A stretch of 64,000 bases of DNA from Methanobacterium_B sp963703015. Its GTDB lineage: Archaea > Methanobacteriota > Methanobacteria > Methanobacteriales > Methanobacteriaceae. The notes below the pieces were generated by a model that did not search any database, was not told where the DNA came from, and saw only the letters and a list, made by a program, of their open reading frames with translations. How positions within the stretch are numbered: the first letter of the stretch is position 1; each line of letters begins with the position of its first letter. This document shows, in pieces, positions 1 to 8,400 of the stretch. Location: NCBI GenBank assembly GCA_963703015.1, contig OY969779.1, forward strand, positions 2,658,904 through 2,722,903, in the 5' to 3' direction. The translations under genes were made by a program, and so were the position numbers.

Positions 1-422
1 CCATATTGTTTGGATTCCATTGGCAGGGAGGTTTTAACAGCATTATATTAGCCGTAATAATCGGTATTGTTGGGGGTGTGGCATCCATATCCCTTGGTAT
101 GATCATAGCATCATTTGCAAAAAATCCTCCACAGGCAAGTCAGCTTGGAACACTGATAGCAGTGCCTGTGAGTTTCTTAGTTGGAGCTTTTTTCCAACTG
201 CCGCAGGTAGTTATTGGAACTTTCATGGGTCAGCCAGTCCAAATATACTCCATTCTACCGTGGTACCAGATTGCAACAGCACTTCGAACAGTTTTAACCA
301 ATGGAGGAGGATGGAACAGCATAGTCTACAACTTGGCAGCAGCAGTAGCACTCACAGCCATATTATTTGTCATTGGAGTGTACCTGTTCTCAAAATCCAG
401 ACTAAAATCAGAAAAAACATGA
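1..422 (+). CDS. ABC-2 type transporter permease, C-terminal part (partial)
   Basis: The reading frame is open at the left window edge, so only the last ~139 residues are visible. They contain about four hydrophobic segments, and the protein ends in a short basic tail after the last membrane helix. The loop before the final helix, with FFQLPQVVIG and ILPWYQIATALR, is typical of ABC-2 permeases (drug, lipid or polysaccharide exporters with a separate ATPase). The ATPase is presumably to the left, outside the window. Substrate cannot be judged. The gene is followed by a hairpin and a T-run. Confidence 0.75.
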   Translation, partial: ILFGFHWQGGFNSIILAVIIGIVGGVASISLGMIIASFAKNPPQASQLGTLIAVPVSFLVGAFFQLPQVVIGTFMGQPVQIYSILPWYQIATALRTVLTNGGGWNSIVYNLAAAVALTAILFVIGVYLFSKSRLKSEKT

Positions 423-446
423 TGTAATAAATATTAAATTTGTGAA

Positions 447-484
447 TGGATGAAAACGAATCATCCATAACAACCTTTTTTTTT
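447..484 (+). terminator. Hairpin plus T-run after the ABC permease
   Basis: TGGATGA (447-453) pairs with TCATCCA (461-467) around a 7-nt loop and is followed by nine T (476-484). Archaeal termination depends mainly on the T-run. The rest of 485-782 is AT-rich with no gene I can support. Confidence 0.5.
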
Positions 485-782
485 AATAGCAATTTTTTTA
501 ATAACAAGATCAACTCAATAAATTAACTCAATAAAAATAATTAAAATTACAAAATTCATTAAATAATTAGATTTCTTTTAATTGCACAACTATTAGAATA
601 GTATCTGAACCATATCATTATTACACCTGATACACAGAACACTTTGATGTGCTGAATAGGTTCTGTCATAAAACAAGGGCATCATTTATACATTCAATAA
701 AATTAACAGTTCGTCTATATGGGTTTATCCAATTAATAACTGTTCTTGTAAAATCAGTCAAGGTATTGATAAAAAAAAATAT

Positions 783-1964
783 TTATTCCTTTTTAACATG
801 TTCAATTGCATTGTTAAATCCCTGGATCATGTTATTATACCTGAATTTGGTTTCAATAAGTTTTTTAGATGCGAGCCCCATTTTCTTTATGAGTTCTGGA
901 TCAGATAGCACAGCTAAAATAGCAGTTTTTAATGCTTCTGAATTTCTCTCAGGTACAACGTAACCATTCTCCCCATCCTTTATCATGAATGTGGTTCCAA
1001 CAGCATCACTCGTTATAACAGGTTTAGAAAAGTACATGGCCTCATTAACAACCAGTGGACATGCATCTGCAAAGTAAGTTGTGATTGATGGTAGTACAAA
1101 AACATCTGCAACCATGTAATAAGCTCCAAGTTTTGAATTATCAATATTTCCCGTGAATATGACATTACCATCCATACCAAGCTCAGTTGTTAAGGATTCT
1201 AGTGCAGGTTTCTCTGGGCCCTCACCTACAATTAGAAGCACGACATCATCAAGTTTTTCAGTTACATCTTTAAAACCCTTTATAAGATAATCCACACCCT
1301 TAAGATCTATGAGTCTGCCAACATACAGTGCAACTTTCTTGTTTTCAAGTCCGAGTTCTTCCTGTATCTGGGCCATGTTTTTTTCATCGTCTTCGGTGGC
1401 TTCAATATTACTTACATTGGGCATTATGAACACATTTTCAGGTTTAACACCTAAATCAGTGAAAAATTCCTTGTGCTTAGTTCCTGGTACCAACACTGCA
1501 TCCACATTTCTACCAATAAAACCTGCAAACTTCTTAACCAGGGATCTCTTCAGGGATTTAACATTCCAATCCCAGTCTTCCCTCCAGAGAATGAAAGGTT
1601 TCCTCCTAATTTTAACCACAGCGAAGTAAACCATGGTTTCAATGAGATCTGTCAAGGTATCCCAGCTACCACCTACAAAAACATCATACTCTCCCATGGT
1701 TGCCTTCATGGCTCCAAATGAGAGTCCATGATAATTTTTAACAACATTGTAATCCACACCATCCAATCCTTCAATTTTTTGTGATAGTTCAGTGTCGTAG
1801 GTCTTGTTGTAACTATCAACATTGGTGAATAAAAATTTAATGGGATAAATTTCACTTAACATCCGAAAAAAAGGTTTACGGTACCACATTGCAGTGTGGT
1901 GAACCATCAATATCTTAGTATTAGTTTTAGTATCTTCAGATTCCGGGGCAGATTTCAGGTCCAT
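783..1964 (-). CDS. GT4-like glycosyltransferase (GT-B fold)
   Basis: This 393-aa protein has the two-domain GT-B layout of glycosyltransferase family 4. The C-terminal half has VGRLIDLKGVDYL and VGEGPEKPAL, followed by the nucleotide-sugar binding region FADACPLVVNEAM and SKPVITSD. The usual E-x7-E motif reads D-x7-E here, a conservative change of the first acid. There is no signal peptide, so it probably acts on the cytoplasmic face, adding a sugar to a lipid-linked or surface glycan. It is the last gene of a minus-strand glycan cluster, and its start overlaps the end of the upstream membrane-protein gene by 10 nt, which implies translational coupling. Donor and acceptor are unknown. Confidence 0.85.
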   Translation of the reverse strand: MDLKSAPESEDTKTNTKILMVHHTAMWYRKPFFRMLSEIYPIKFLFTNVDSYNKTYDTELSQKIEGLDGVDYNVVKNYHGLSFGAMKATMGEYDVFVGGSWDTLTDLIETMVYFAVVKIRRKPFILWREDWDWNVKSLKRSLVKKFAGFIGRNVDAVLVPGTKHKEFFTDLGVKPENVFIMPNVSNIEATEDDEKNMAQIQEELGLENKKVALYVGRLIDLKGVDYLIKGFKDVTEKLDDVVLLIVGEGPEKPALESLTTELGMDGNVIFTGNIDNSKLGAYYMVADVFVLPSITTYFADACPLVVNEAMYFSKPVITSDAVGTTFMIKDGENGYVVPERNSEALKTAILAVLSDPELIKKMGLASKKLIETKFRYNNMIQGFNNAIEHVKKE

Positions 1965-4072
1965 ATCTGACTGCCTCCGCTGTTGTATATCACATCTTTA
2001 CGCTGTAAAATGTAATCATAGATGCTCATATCTGTTATCTGGATGTCATCGTAGATCTGAAGCACTTCATTCTTGTTAATGTTAAGGCTTCCCATGTAGA
2101 TATATCCTGATTGAGACGGAATTGTTTGATTCCACTGGAAAAAGCTGGTGTTTAAATCGGCTTCTCTGAAGTTTGCAAGACCAAATCTGCTTGTTTCTCT
2201 CATGTCTCCATAGATTGGAAGCCCATCAATTCTATTGTTTTGAAGCCATGTAACACCTGAAAGCTCACTTCCATTTACAAACACCTCACCCCTAACAGTT
2301 CCATTTGAATCATAGGTAGCTGAATATGGCATACCTGTGAAATGGTACTGTAAATAACTGGCACAGCTAAATAGCGATATTAATAGGAAGAGTATTATTA
2401 CAATGTCCCATTTAGGCTTGTGAATGAATTTGGCCATGGCCATGCAACCAATAATAAACACTGGCGCAAGGAATATGAGTACCTGGAAGAACAGTCTTGC
2501 AGGGTCGTAGGCAAGGGATATGTAGGGCAGTACAATGAACATCACAAGTAAGAGAAGCGAAATTACCACTCCAACAATAAATTCTGTACCTAATTTTTCT
2601 TTGTAGTGCCTAAACCTCCTCACAATTTCCAAGAGACCTATGAGTATGGTTCCAAATATTAGGTCATGGGCAATAACACTCAGGGTGTTTGGCAAACTTT
2701 TAAGCTTGATTCCCAGCACCCCAAGAACAAAATCTCCCTTGCTCGTTGCAAAACTCGAACCATTGTTTGGTCCAGTTGAAGCTGCTATCGTTGTTTGAAC
2801 AGCCTGGGTACCTGCACTTAGCTGTATATGTGCATAGAGAAGGTACCATATCCCAATGAAAACCAGGGTTATGATGATGACATCAAAGTTCTCATAATTC
2901 ATCTTGCGATCATGGTACAAACTCCTTAAAAGTGGTAAGAGTAGTAGGGGTACTGTGAGTGCAAATGCAACGTAGGCTGTGCTGTAATGTGATACAATGA
3001 GTGAGAACATTAATATTAAAAACAAAACCTTCTTCTGGATTTTAGTGAAATCATTGCTTAAAAGGACCATGAACGCTAAGAAGAAAAATAGGATGGCTAT
3101 TTCCTGTCTAATGGCACCTAGGAAGTTGAAGAAAAATATTTGAAACACGAAGAGAAGAGAAGCAGAAAATGCATATCTCCTTTTCAGGTACTTGTTTGCA
3201 ACGATGTAGACTATGAGTGGTGTTACAGATGCTATAAATGCATTGTATAGCTTGAAAACGTACTCAGGATCTAATCCAGAAAGTACCTGGTAAACAGATG
3301 GAAGTATGTTAAGACTCAAACAAGCGTTGTATGGATTGTAAAATTCCATGATGTTCCAGTGGTTGTTGGTAATGGTTAAATAAAAACAGTAATATTCACT
3401 GTTTATATCTCTTCCCATGATATGTGAACTTGTTAAACCATACAATAAAAGAATTGCCAGTGATATGGACCATAAAGCAATTGGATATGTGGCTTTGGAA
3501 ACATGTTTTCTAAAGGCAGCCAGAACAACCATGTAAACAGGTATGAGTAACAGCATTAAAATGAGAACAGAGTTGTTTTCAAAGTTGTTCATGAAGTATG
3601 TGCCTATTACAGCCATGACAGGGAAGAATAGGGGAGCTATCATGAGTGCTGTGGATTTACCATCGAACTCCATATCTATATTTAAGAACTTTCCCCGGAC
3701 AAAATCGTCTTGGTTTCGTTTGTAAGCTATAAATCCCAGTACTAATATGATGATGTTGTATAAAACCAGTAAAGGGGCCAGTGAAAGTGGTTTTAATATC
3801 AGGGGGTATAATGTGTTTAGTGCCAGGCCTGAAAATATGATGATTGAAATACTTAGACCCACACTTAAAACCAGTTTCTTTAAAAATTCAAGGTCATTGA
3901 GCCTCATAATATGAACTATCAAAAGGCCAGGTATGATTGTGAGTGTTAAAAAAACAGTTAATTCCCTGAGGTATGGAATGTTCAGGACAACCATAAGGTC
4001 TGTTACTAAGAGCAGAGCAAAGAGGGTTAGTATCCAGTTTTTTATCCCAAAATTCTTTAGTGTATCCATCAT
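1955..4072 (-). CDS. Polytopic membrane protein, DUF2206-like, possible GT-C glycosyltransferase
   Basis: This 705-aa protein has a dozen or more hydrophobic segments over roughly residues 12-565, then a ~140-aa hydrophilic C-terminal domain. The N-terminal helices resemble the DUF1616-type start found in archaeal envelope proteins. The first large loop carries SSHIMGRDINSEYY, which looks like the acidic first-loop motif of GT-C glycosyltransferases. The overall pattern matches the DUF2206 predicted membrane proteins of Methanobacteria, as far as I can recall that family. Sitting inside a glycosyltransferase operon, it could be an oligosaccharide-handling enzyme or transporter. The family call is moderate and the GT-C role is inference. 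Confidence 0.65.
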   Translation of the reverse strand: MMDTLKNFGIKNWILTLFALLLVTDLMVVLNIPYLRELTVFLTLTIIPGLLIVHIMRLNDLEFLKKLVLSVGLSISIIIFSGLALNTLYPLILKPLSLAPLLVLYNIIILVLGFIAYKRNQDDFVRGKFLNIDMEFDGKSTALMIAPLFFPVMAVIGTYFMNNFENNSVLILMLLLIPVYMVVLAAFRKHVSKATYPIALWSISLAILLLYGLTSSHIMGRDINSEYYCFYLTITNNHWNIMEFYNPYNACLSLNILPSVYQVLSGLDPEYVFKLYNAFIASVTPLIVYIVANKYLKRRYAFSASLLFVFQIFFFNFLGAIRQEIAILFFFLAFMVLLSNDFTKIQKKVLFLILMFSLIVSHYSTAYVAFALTVPLLLLPLLRSLYHDRKMNYENFDVIIITLVFIGIWYLLYAHIQLSAGTQAVQTTIAASTGPNNGSSFATSKGDFVLGVLGIKLKSLPNTLSVIAHDLIFGTILIGLLEIVRRFRHYKEKLGTEFIVGVVISLLLLVMFIVLPYISLAYDPARLFFQVLIFLAPVFIIGCMAMAKFIHKPKWDIVIILFLLISLFSCASYLQYHFTGMPYSATYDSNGTVRGEVFVNGSELSGVTWLQNNRIDGLPIYGDMRETSRFGLANFREADLNTSFFQWNQTIPSQSGYIYMGSLNINKNEVLQIYDDIQITDMSIYDYILQRKDVIYNSGGSQIWT

Positions 4073-4176
4073 GTTAATATATCTCCAGAAAATCTATGAT
4101 ATAGGAGTTGTTAAATATCCCGTAAAATGTATTAAAATTAAATTTTATGCGTTTACATTTGTTGATTTAATTAATT

Positions 4177-5310
4177 TTATACTAATTCATAATAAACCTT
4201 TTCCATCTTCCGGGCAATACCCTTCCAAGTATAATTGGCCTTTACAAGGTTACGACCATTAACACCCATCATAATTCGAAGCTCATCATTGCCAAGGAGT
4301 TTAATTATGGCCTCTGCAAGTTCTTCGGAGTTTTTCGGAGCCACACTAAGCCCAGCATTTTTCTCTTTCAGATCAGCTGATACTCCAACAATATCCGTTG
4401 TAATTACTGGTGTTTCACATGCAAGGGCTTCGAGAGCCACTATTCCAAAGCCTTCCTGAAGCGATGAAATTGATGGCAGTACAAATACGTTGGCCTGTGT
4501 GTAGTACATGGCCATGGATTCATCTGGAATAAAACCATGGAACTCTACATTGTCCTTTAAACCCATGGATTTTGCCTTTTTAATGTAGTGATCCATGAGA
4601 ACACCCTTACCACCAACAATGAGTTTCACATCAGATATGGACTTTCTAACAATTTTCAAAGCTTCCAAGAGATAGTCAAGTCCTTTATATCCATGAAATT
4701 CATCGAGAAGACTCAAGAAGAACAGTGTGTTTTGTTTCTTTTCAATGTTTATGGGTTTAAACTTGTCCACATCAACACCGTTGGGTATGACTTCCACCTT
4801 GTTTTCATAGCTTGAAAGATAGGGTGAGTAGTTCAGATAGTTGGGCTGGGTGATTATAATCCTATCAGCACGGTTTAAAAGTTTTTTAAGGGCTGTTTTA
4901 TTGTAAAAGTTAGCTATGTGATTGGCTAATCCACTGCCTATGATATCGTTGTGATAGGTCACAACCAATGGTTTGTTCTTTCTGTTGGCCGTGATCCTGC
5001 TCCAATCTGCACTCCATGGGGTTGGTACGTGGGTGTGGATGATGTCAAATTCTTCTCCACTGAGTTTAAATGGTAGGTTTGGTGTGATGTTGGTGTTGGC
5101 TACCTTAAAAAGGTAGTTAAGTCTTGCTACTTCCACTCCATCAACATTCTGGTTTGCTTCAACCTTTGGTTCGTTTGCACAAACCACCTTTACATTGTGC
5201 CCCAAATTTACAAGTTCCCTGGAAAGGTAGTAAACATAGTTTTCAACCCCTCCTATGAATGGATAAAATCGCACAGGTGTTTGAACTATCCTCATTTTTA
5301 AATCACTCAC
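4177..5310 (-). CDS. GT4-family glycosyltransferase
   Basis: This 377-aa GT-B enzyme has an N-terminal acceptor domain with FYPFIGGVENYV, the usual Gly-rich opening of GT4 enzymes. The C-terminal donor domain contains VIPNGVDVDKF and VGGKGVLMDHY. The complete E-x7-E motif is in LQEGFGIVALEAL. It is expected to transfer a sugar from a nucleotide or lipid donor to a growing glycan on the inner face of the membrane. It lies ~100 nt from the membrane-protein gene downstream and 58 nt from the next glycosyltransferase upstream. The exact sugar cannot be predicted. Confidence 0.9.
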   Translation of the reverse strand: MSDLKMRIVQTPVRFYPFIGGVENYVYYLSRELVNLGHNVKVVCANEPKVEANQNVDGVEVARLNYLFKVANTNITPNLPFKLSGEEFDIIHTHVPTPWSADWSRITANRKNKPLVVTYHNDIIGSGLANHIANFYNKTALKKLLNRADRIIITQPNYLNYSPYLSSYENKVEVIPNGVDVDKFKPINIEKKQNTLFFLSLLDEFHGYKGLDYLLEALKIVRKSISDVKLIVGGKGVLMDHYIKKAKSMGLKDNVEFHGFIPDESMAMYYTQANVFVLPSISSLQEGFGIVALEALACETPVITTDIVGVSADLKEKNAGLSVAPKNSEELAEAIIKLLGNDELRIMMGVNGRNLVKANYTWKGIARKMEKVYYELV

Positions 5311-5368
5311 ATTATATTATGAATCCAATCTAGAAAAATCATTTAATTAATTATCTAATTGTAACAGT

Positions 5369-6499
5369 TTAAATTTCAATGTACACATGTTCCAGTTGGT
5401 CAACAATTCTATCCCAATCATAGTCTTTAGACATGGCAATTGATGTTTCAACCATTTTAGTCCGGTTTTTAAGGGTTTTTATTATGGTTTGAGCCAGATC
5501 TTCAGGGTCTGGTTTTGATATGTATCCATTTTCTCCTTCATGCACCAGGTTTTTGGCTGCATTCATGGGGTAGTCAACAACCACAATTGGAATTCCGCAT
5601 GCATTAGCCTCAACAACCACCATTCCAAATCCTTCCCTTTCAGATGGAAGTACAAGTACCTTCGAGGATTTCATGGTGCCTATGAGTTCGTTGTAACCAT
5701 CCATAAAACCTGCAAACTCCACTGTATCAGTTAGTTTCAATTCATTACAAAGTTCTTCGAGTCTGGATTCTTCAGGCCCGTCACCCACCACCATACACTT
5801 AATATCTGGGCAAGTTTCCAAAACTTTGGGCAGGGACCTCACCAGTAGATCAACCTTCTTTTCCTTTATGAGCCTACCTGCAAATAACAGATCAAAACCC
5901 GTTGTTGCTGGTTTCACATTCATTATCTGGTGTAAGTCAATTCCATTGGGTATTATACTGGATTTATCTGTTCTTTTTATGGCCTGAAGATCCCGCTCTG
6001 TTTTTTGGCTCACAGTGATAAATCTGTCTGTGAGTGCAAGCATTGATCTCTCAACCAGTTTTCCGAATATTCCAGCTTTCCCAAGGTACTCGTACCAGTA
6101 ATCACCCCATACCTCGTGGAGGGTTATAACCATGTTAGACCTTCCAATTAACTGGTGAAATTTACATACAAAGCTTGAAAAGAAGGGAAATCCCTGACAA
6201 TCCACCACATCAAATTTTTCCTTCATAATGGGTTTTACAAGGTGTAGGCTGAAAAAAATAGCTTCAGATATTGATCTTCGATCCTCACTGTACAGTGGCT
6301 TGGGTTTGGATACTCCATGGAAGTTAATGCCTTCCATTTCAATATCCATTACCTTCCTTTCATCCCACCACCATGCAAGTGAGTACCAGTGAACCTCATG
6401 TCCCCTGTTAACCAGTCTGGTTGAGAGTTCATAGATCCTTCTCTCAGCACCTCCCTTAACCCAGGGATATGCAGCATCGTAGATGAATGCTATTTTCAT
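5369..6499 (-). CDS. GT4-family glycosyltransferase
   Basis: This 376-aa GT-B enzyme is a second GT4 member of the cluster. The N-terminus has YPWVKGGAERRIYEL, the Gly-rich acceptor-side loop. The linker is SIIPNGIDLHQI, and the donor domain has FAGRLIKEKKVDLLV, VVGDGPEESRLEEL and a full E-x7-E in EREGFGMVVVEAN. It belongs to the same minus-strand operon, 35 nt after the GT2 gene. It is probably cytoplasmic or peripheral to the membrane and involved in surface polysaccharide or glycoprotein glycan assembly. Substrate is unknown. Confidence 0.9.
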   Translation of the reverse strand: MKIAFIYDAAYPWVKGGAERRIYELSTRLVNRGHEVHWYSLAWWWDERKVMDIEMEGINFHGVSKPKPLYSEDRRSISEAIFFSLHLVKPIMKEKFDVVDCQGFPFFSSFVCKFHQLIGRSNMVITLHEVWGDYWYEYLGKAGIFGKLVERSMLALTDRFITVSQKTERDLQAIKRTDKSSIIPNGIDLHQIMNVKPATTGFDLLFAGRLIKEKKVDLLVRSLPKVLETCPDIKCMVVGDGPEESRLEELCNELKLTDTVEFAGFMDGYNELIGTMKSSKVLVLPSEREGFGMVVVEANACGIPIVVVDYPMNAAKNLVHEGENGYISKPDPEDLAQTIIKTLKNRTKMVETSIAMSKDYDWDRIVDQLEHVYIEI

Positions 6500-6534
6500 G
6501 ATTTACAACCTAAATTTTGATGTTTTAACCCTAT

Positions 6535-7666
6535 TTAATCGTCTGTTTTGTAATCGTTGGCAAGTAAGAGTAGGCTTAAAAACATTCCACTGAATATGGT
6601 TTGAATTCCGAGGATGGATAGGATGAGTGCCATCATTGCGTACTGTAACTGGTAAAGTGATCCGTAGCCACCAACACTCCAACTGTAAAGTACGTACAAA
6701 CCCCCGACTATACCGACTGCAAGGATTAAAAAGCCTACGAATAATTCCCTTCCAAGTGAATGGTAGCTCATGATCTTTTCGATTATACCCGAACTTTTGG
6801 AGTAGCCGTAGACACTTCCAAATGCACCAAAGTGAAGCCATGCTAGAACCATTTGATAACCTATGATAAGGAGTAAACTTCCCAGTATGAGTGTGTGAAG
6901 TCTTGATGCTCCGGCCGTTGCAACTGTGAGTGTCAGAAATATTCCAACTGCCAGTGCCACAACTCCCGGTGCAAACAAAAATGGTGTGGGACGGTAAAGC
7001 ATCATAAACCTTAAATGTCTCCAACCATCAGCGAATGAACTTAATTTAGATTCACCCTCTCGTGGATAGTACTCAATTGGTATCTCAGCTATTTTCACAT
7101 GTTTTCGAGAGGCCTCTATAACCATTTCAGATGCGAATTCCATGCCTCCACTTTTAAGTTCGAGTTTTTCAGCTGTTTCCTTTCTTATTGCTCTCATTCC
7201 ACAGTGGGCATCAGATATTCCTGCATGGAACAGGAAGTTTAGTATCCCTGTTAAAAATGGGTTTCCAATATATCTATGAAGTGCTGGCATAGCTCCGGGT
7301 TTAATATCTCCCTTGAGCCGGGATCCCATCACAAAATCTGCTTCTCCCTTGAGTATTGGCTGTATAAATTCATAGGTCATGGGAAATGGATAGGTTCCAT
7401 CTGCATCCCCCATAACTATGATGTCGCCCTTTGCTTCCTTAAAACCTGTGAGGTATGCATTTCCATATCCTCTTTTTGGACCCAGCACAACCCTTGCACC
7501 TGCTTCTCTTGCCTCATTGGCTGTGTTATCTGTGGAAGCATTGTCAACAACCACTATTTCTGTTTCGAGTCCGTTTTTTTCCAATTCTTCCACTGGAACA
7601 GAATCTTACAGTTTTTCCAACTATTCCCTCTTCATTGAGGGCTGGTATAACGATAGAAATTTTCAT
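6535..7666 (-). CDS. GT2 glycosyltransferase with C-terminal membrane helices, frameshifted near the N-terminus
   Basis: The catalytic domain is a GT2 enzyme of the dolichyl-phosphate-sugar synthase type: VVVDNASTD, GYGNAYLTGF and the metal-binding MGDADGTYP are all present. About four C-terminal membrane helices follow. The natural start is the ATG at 7664-7666, which encodes MKISIVIPALNEEGIVGKTV, the classic GT2 opening. That frame is one base out from the downstream frame. Removing one T in the AGATTC run (7601-7606) restores a continuous protein reading ...KTVRSVPVEELEK... As the sequence stands, only a GTG-started 352-aa product (from 7593) lacking the first strand of the fold can be made. 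Sequencing error and real inactivation cannot be told apart here. It is the first gene of the glycan operon. Confidence 0.8.
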
Positions 7667-7925
7667 AGCATCACTTTTTATAGATAATAATTATTTAGTA
7701 GTTTTAAGAACTTGTGAAATTAAATTTTTTCTAAAGGAATTCTTTTTTTGCAGTATATTTAAACTGTATCCTACTTTATGGTATACATTCTCATGTTCAA
7801 ATCTTTAAAAGAAATATTACAATTTCTAATATAATCTGTAGGTATATAAGTTTATGTCAAAAAACAGGGTATGATGTCCATTACAACATTAAAGAGAACT
7901 TACACCACCATAAAACTATAGAAAC

Positions 7926-8207
7926 TTAAAAAACTCTTCCCCTGTAAAACAGGAGAAAGTAAATAACCATGAGTACAATGGCAAATGCAACTGAAACACC
8001 AACCATTCCCTTGTTGTTACCAAATATTATTGGTATGGGGCCTATCATAATAACCCCTCCAGTTTGAATGTTGGTTTTTGAAGAGTCAGAATCTGAGTTC
8101 ACTTGATTGTTGGTGGATGATTGTAGCACAGTTCCAAGGAATATCATCACCACCCCAAGCATCACAACTCCAAAACCTGTTAATATTAGTAAATTTGAGT
8201 TAACCAT
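7926..8207 (-). CDS. Small membrane protein, TIGR00304/DUF131-like
   Basis: This 93-aa protein has an N-terminal membrane helix (about residues 7-28), a polar Ser/Asn-rich middle, the segment GGVIMIGPIPIIFGNNKG and a second helix at the C-terminus. That GPIPIIFG core is the hallmark I associate with the TIGR00304/DUF131 archaeal membrane proteins, whose function is not known. It stands alone between the glycosyltransferase cluster and the kai operon. The gap 7667-7925 is AT-rich without a supported gene. Confidence 0.7.
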   Translation of the reverse strand: MVNSNLLILTGFGVVMLGVVMIFLGTVLQSSTNNQVNSDSDSSKTNIQTGGVIMIGPIPIIFGNNKGMVGVSVAFAIVLMVIYFLLFYRGRVF

Positions 8208-8400
8208 ATGATAGTCACCGTATCATAATGGGTTTAGGACATGTAAAAACTTAACGAAATAATAAAACAACCCACTAAAAAAAGTATATTCATTTTACAA
8301 ATATCAAAGACATTTAAATGGATACTATCTAAAACACACTTCATAATGCAATAAACAGATAATATTACATTAAACAGATGTTCCTATGGGTATTGGATGA

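Noticed and set aside
649..963. Plus-strand frame of 104 aa
   Set aside because: It overlaps the end of the glycosyltransferase gene on the other strand, and its sequence looks like non-coding translation of that gene and its flank.
6503..7024. 173-aa frame inside the GT2 gene
   Set aside because: A same-strand shadow frame, rich in Cys/His/Trp and without any known motif; the GT2 frame explains the DNA.
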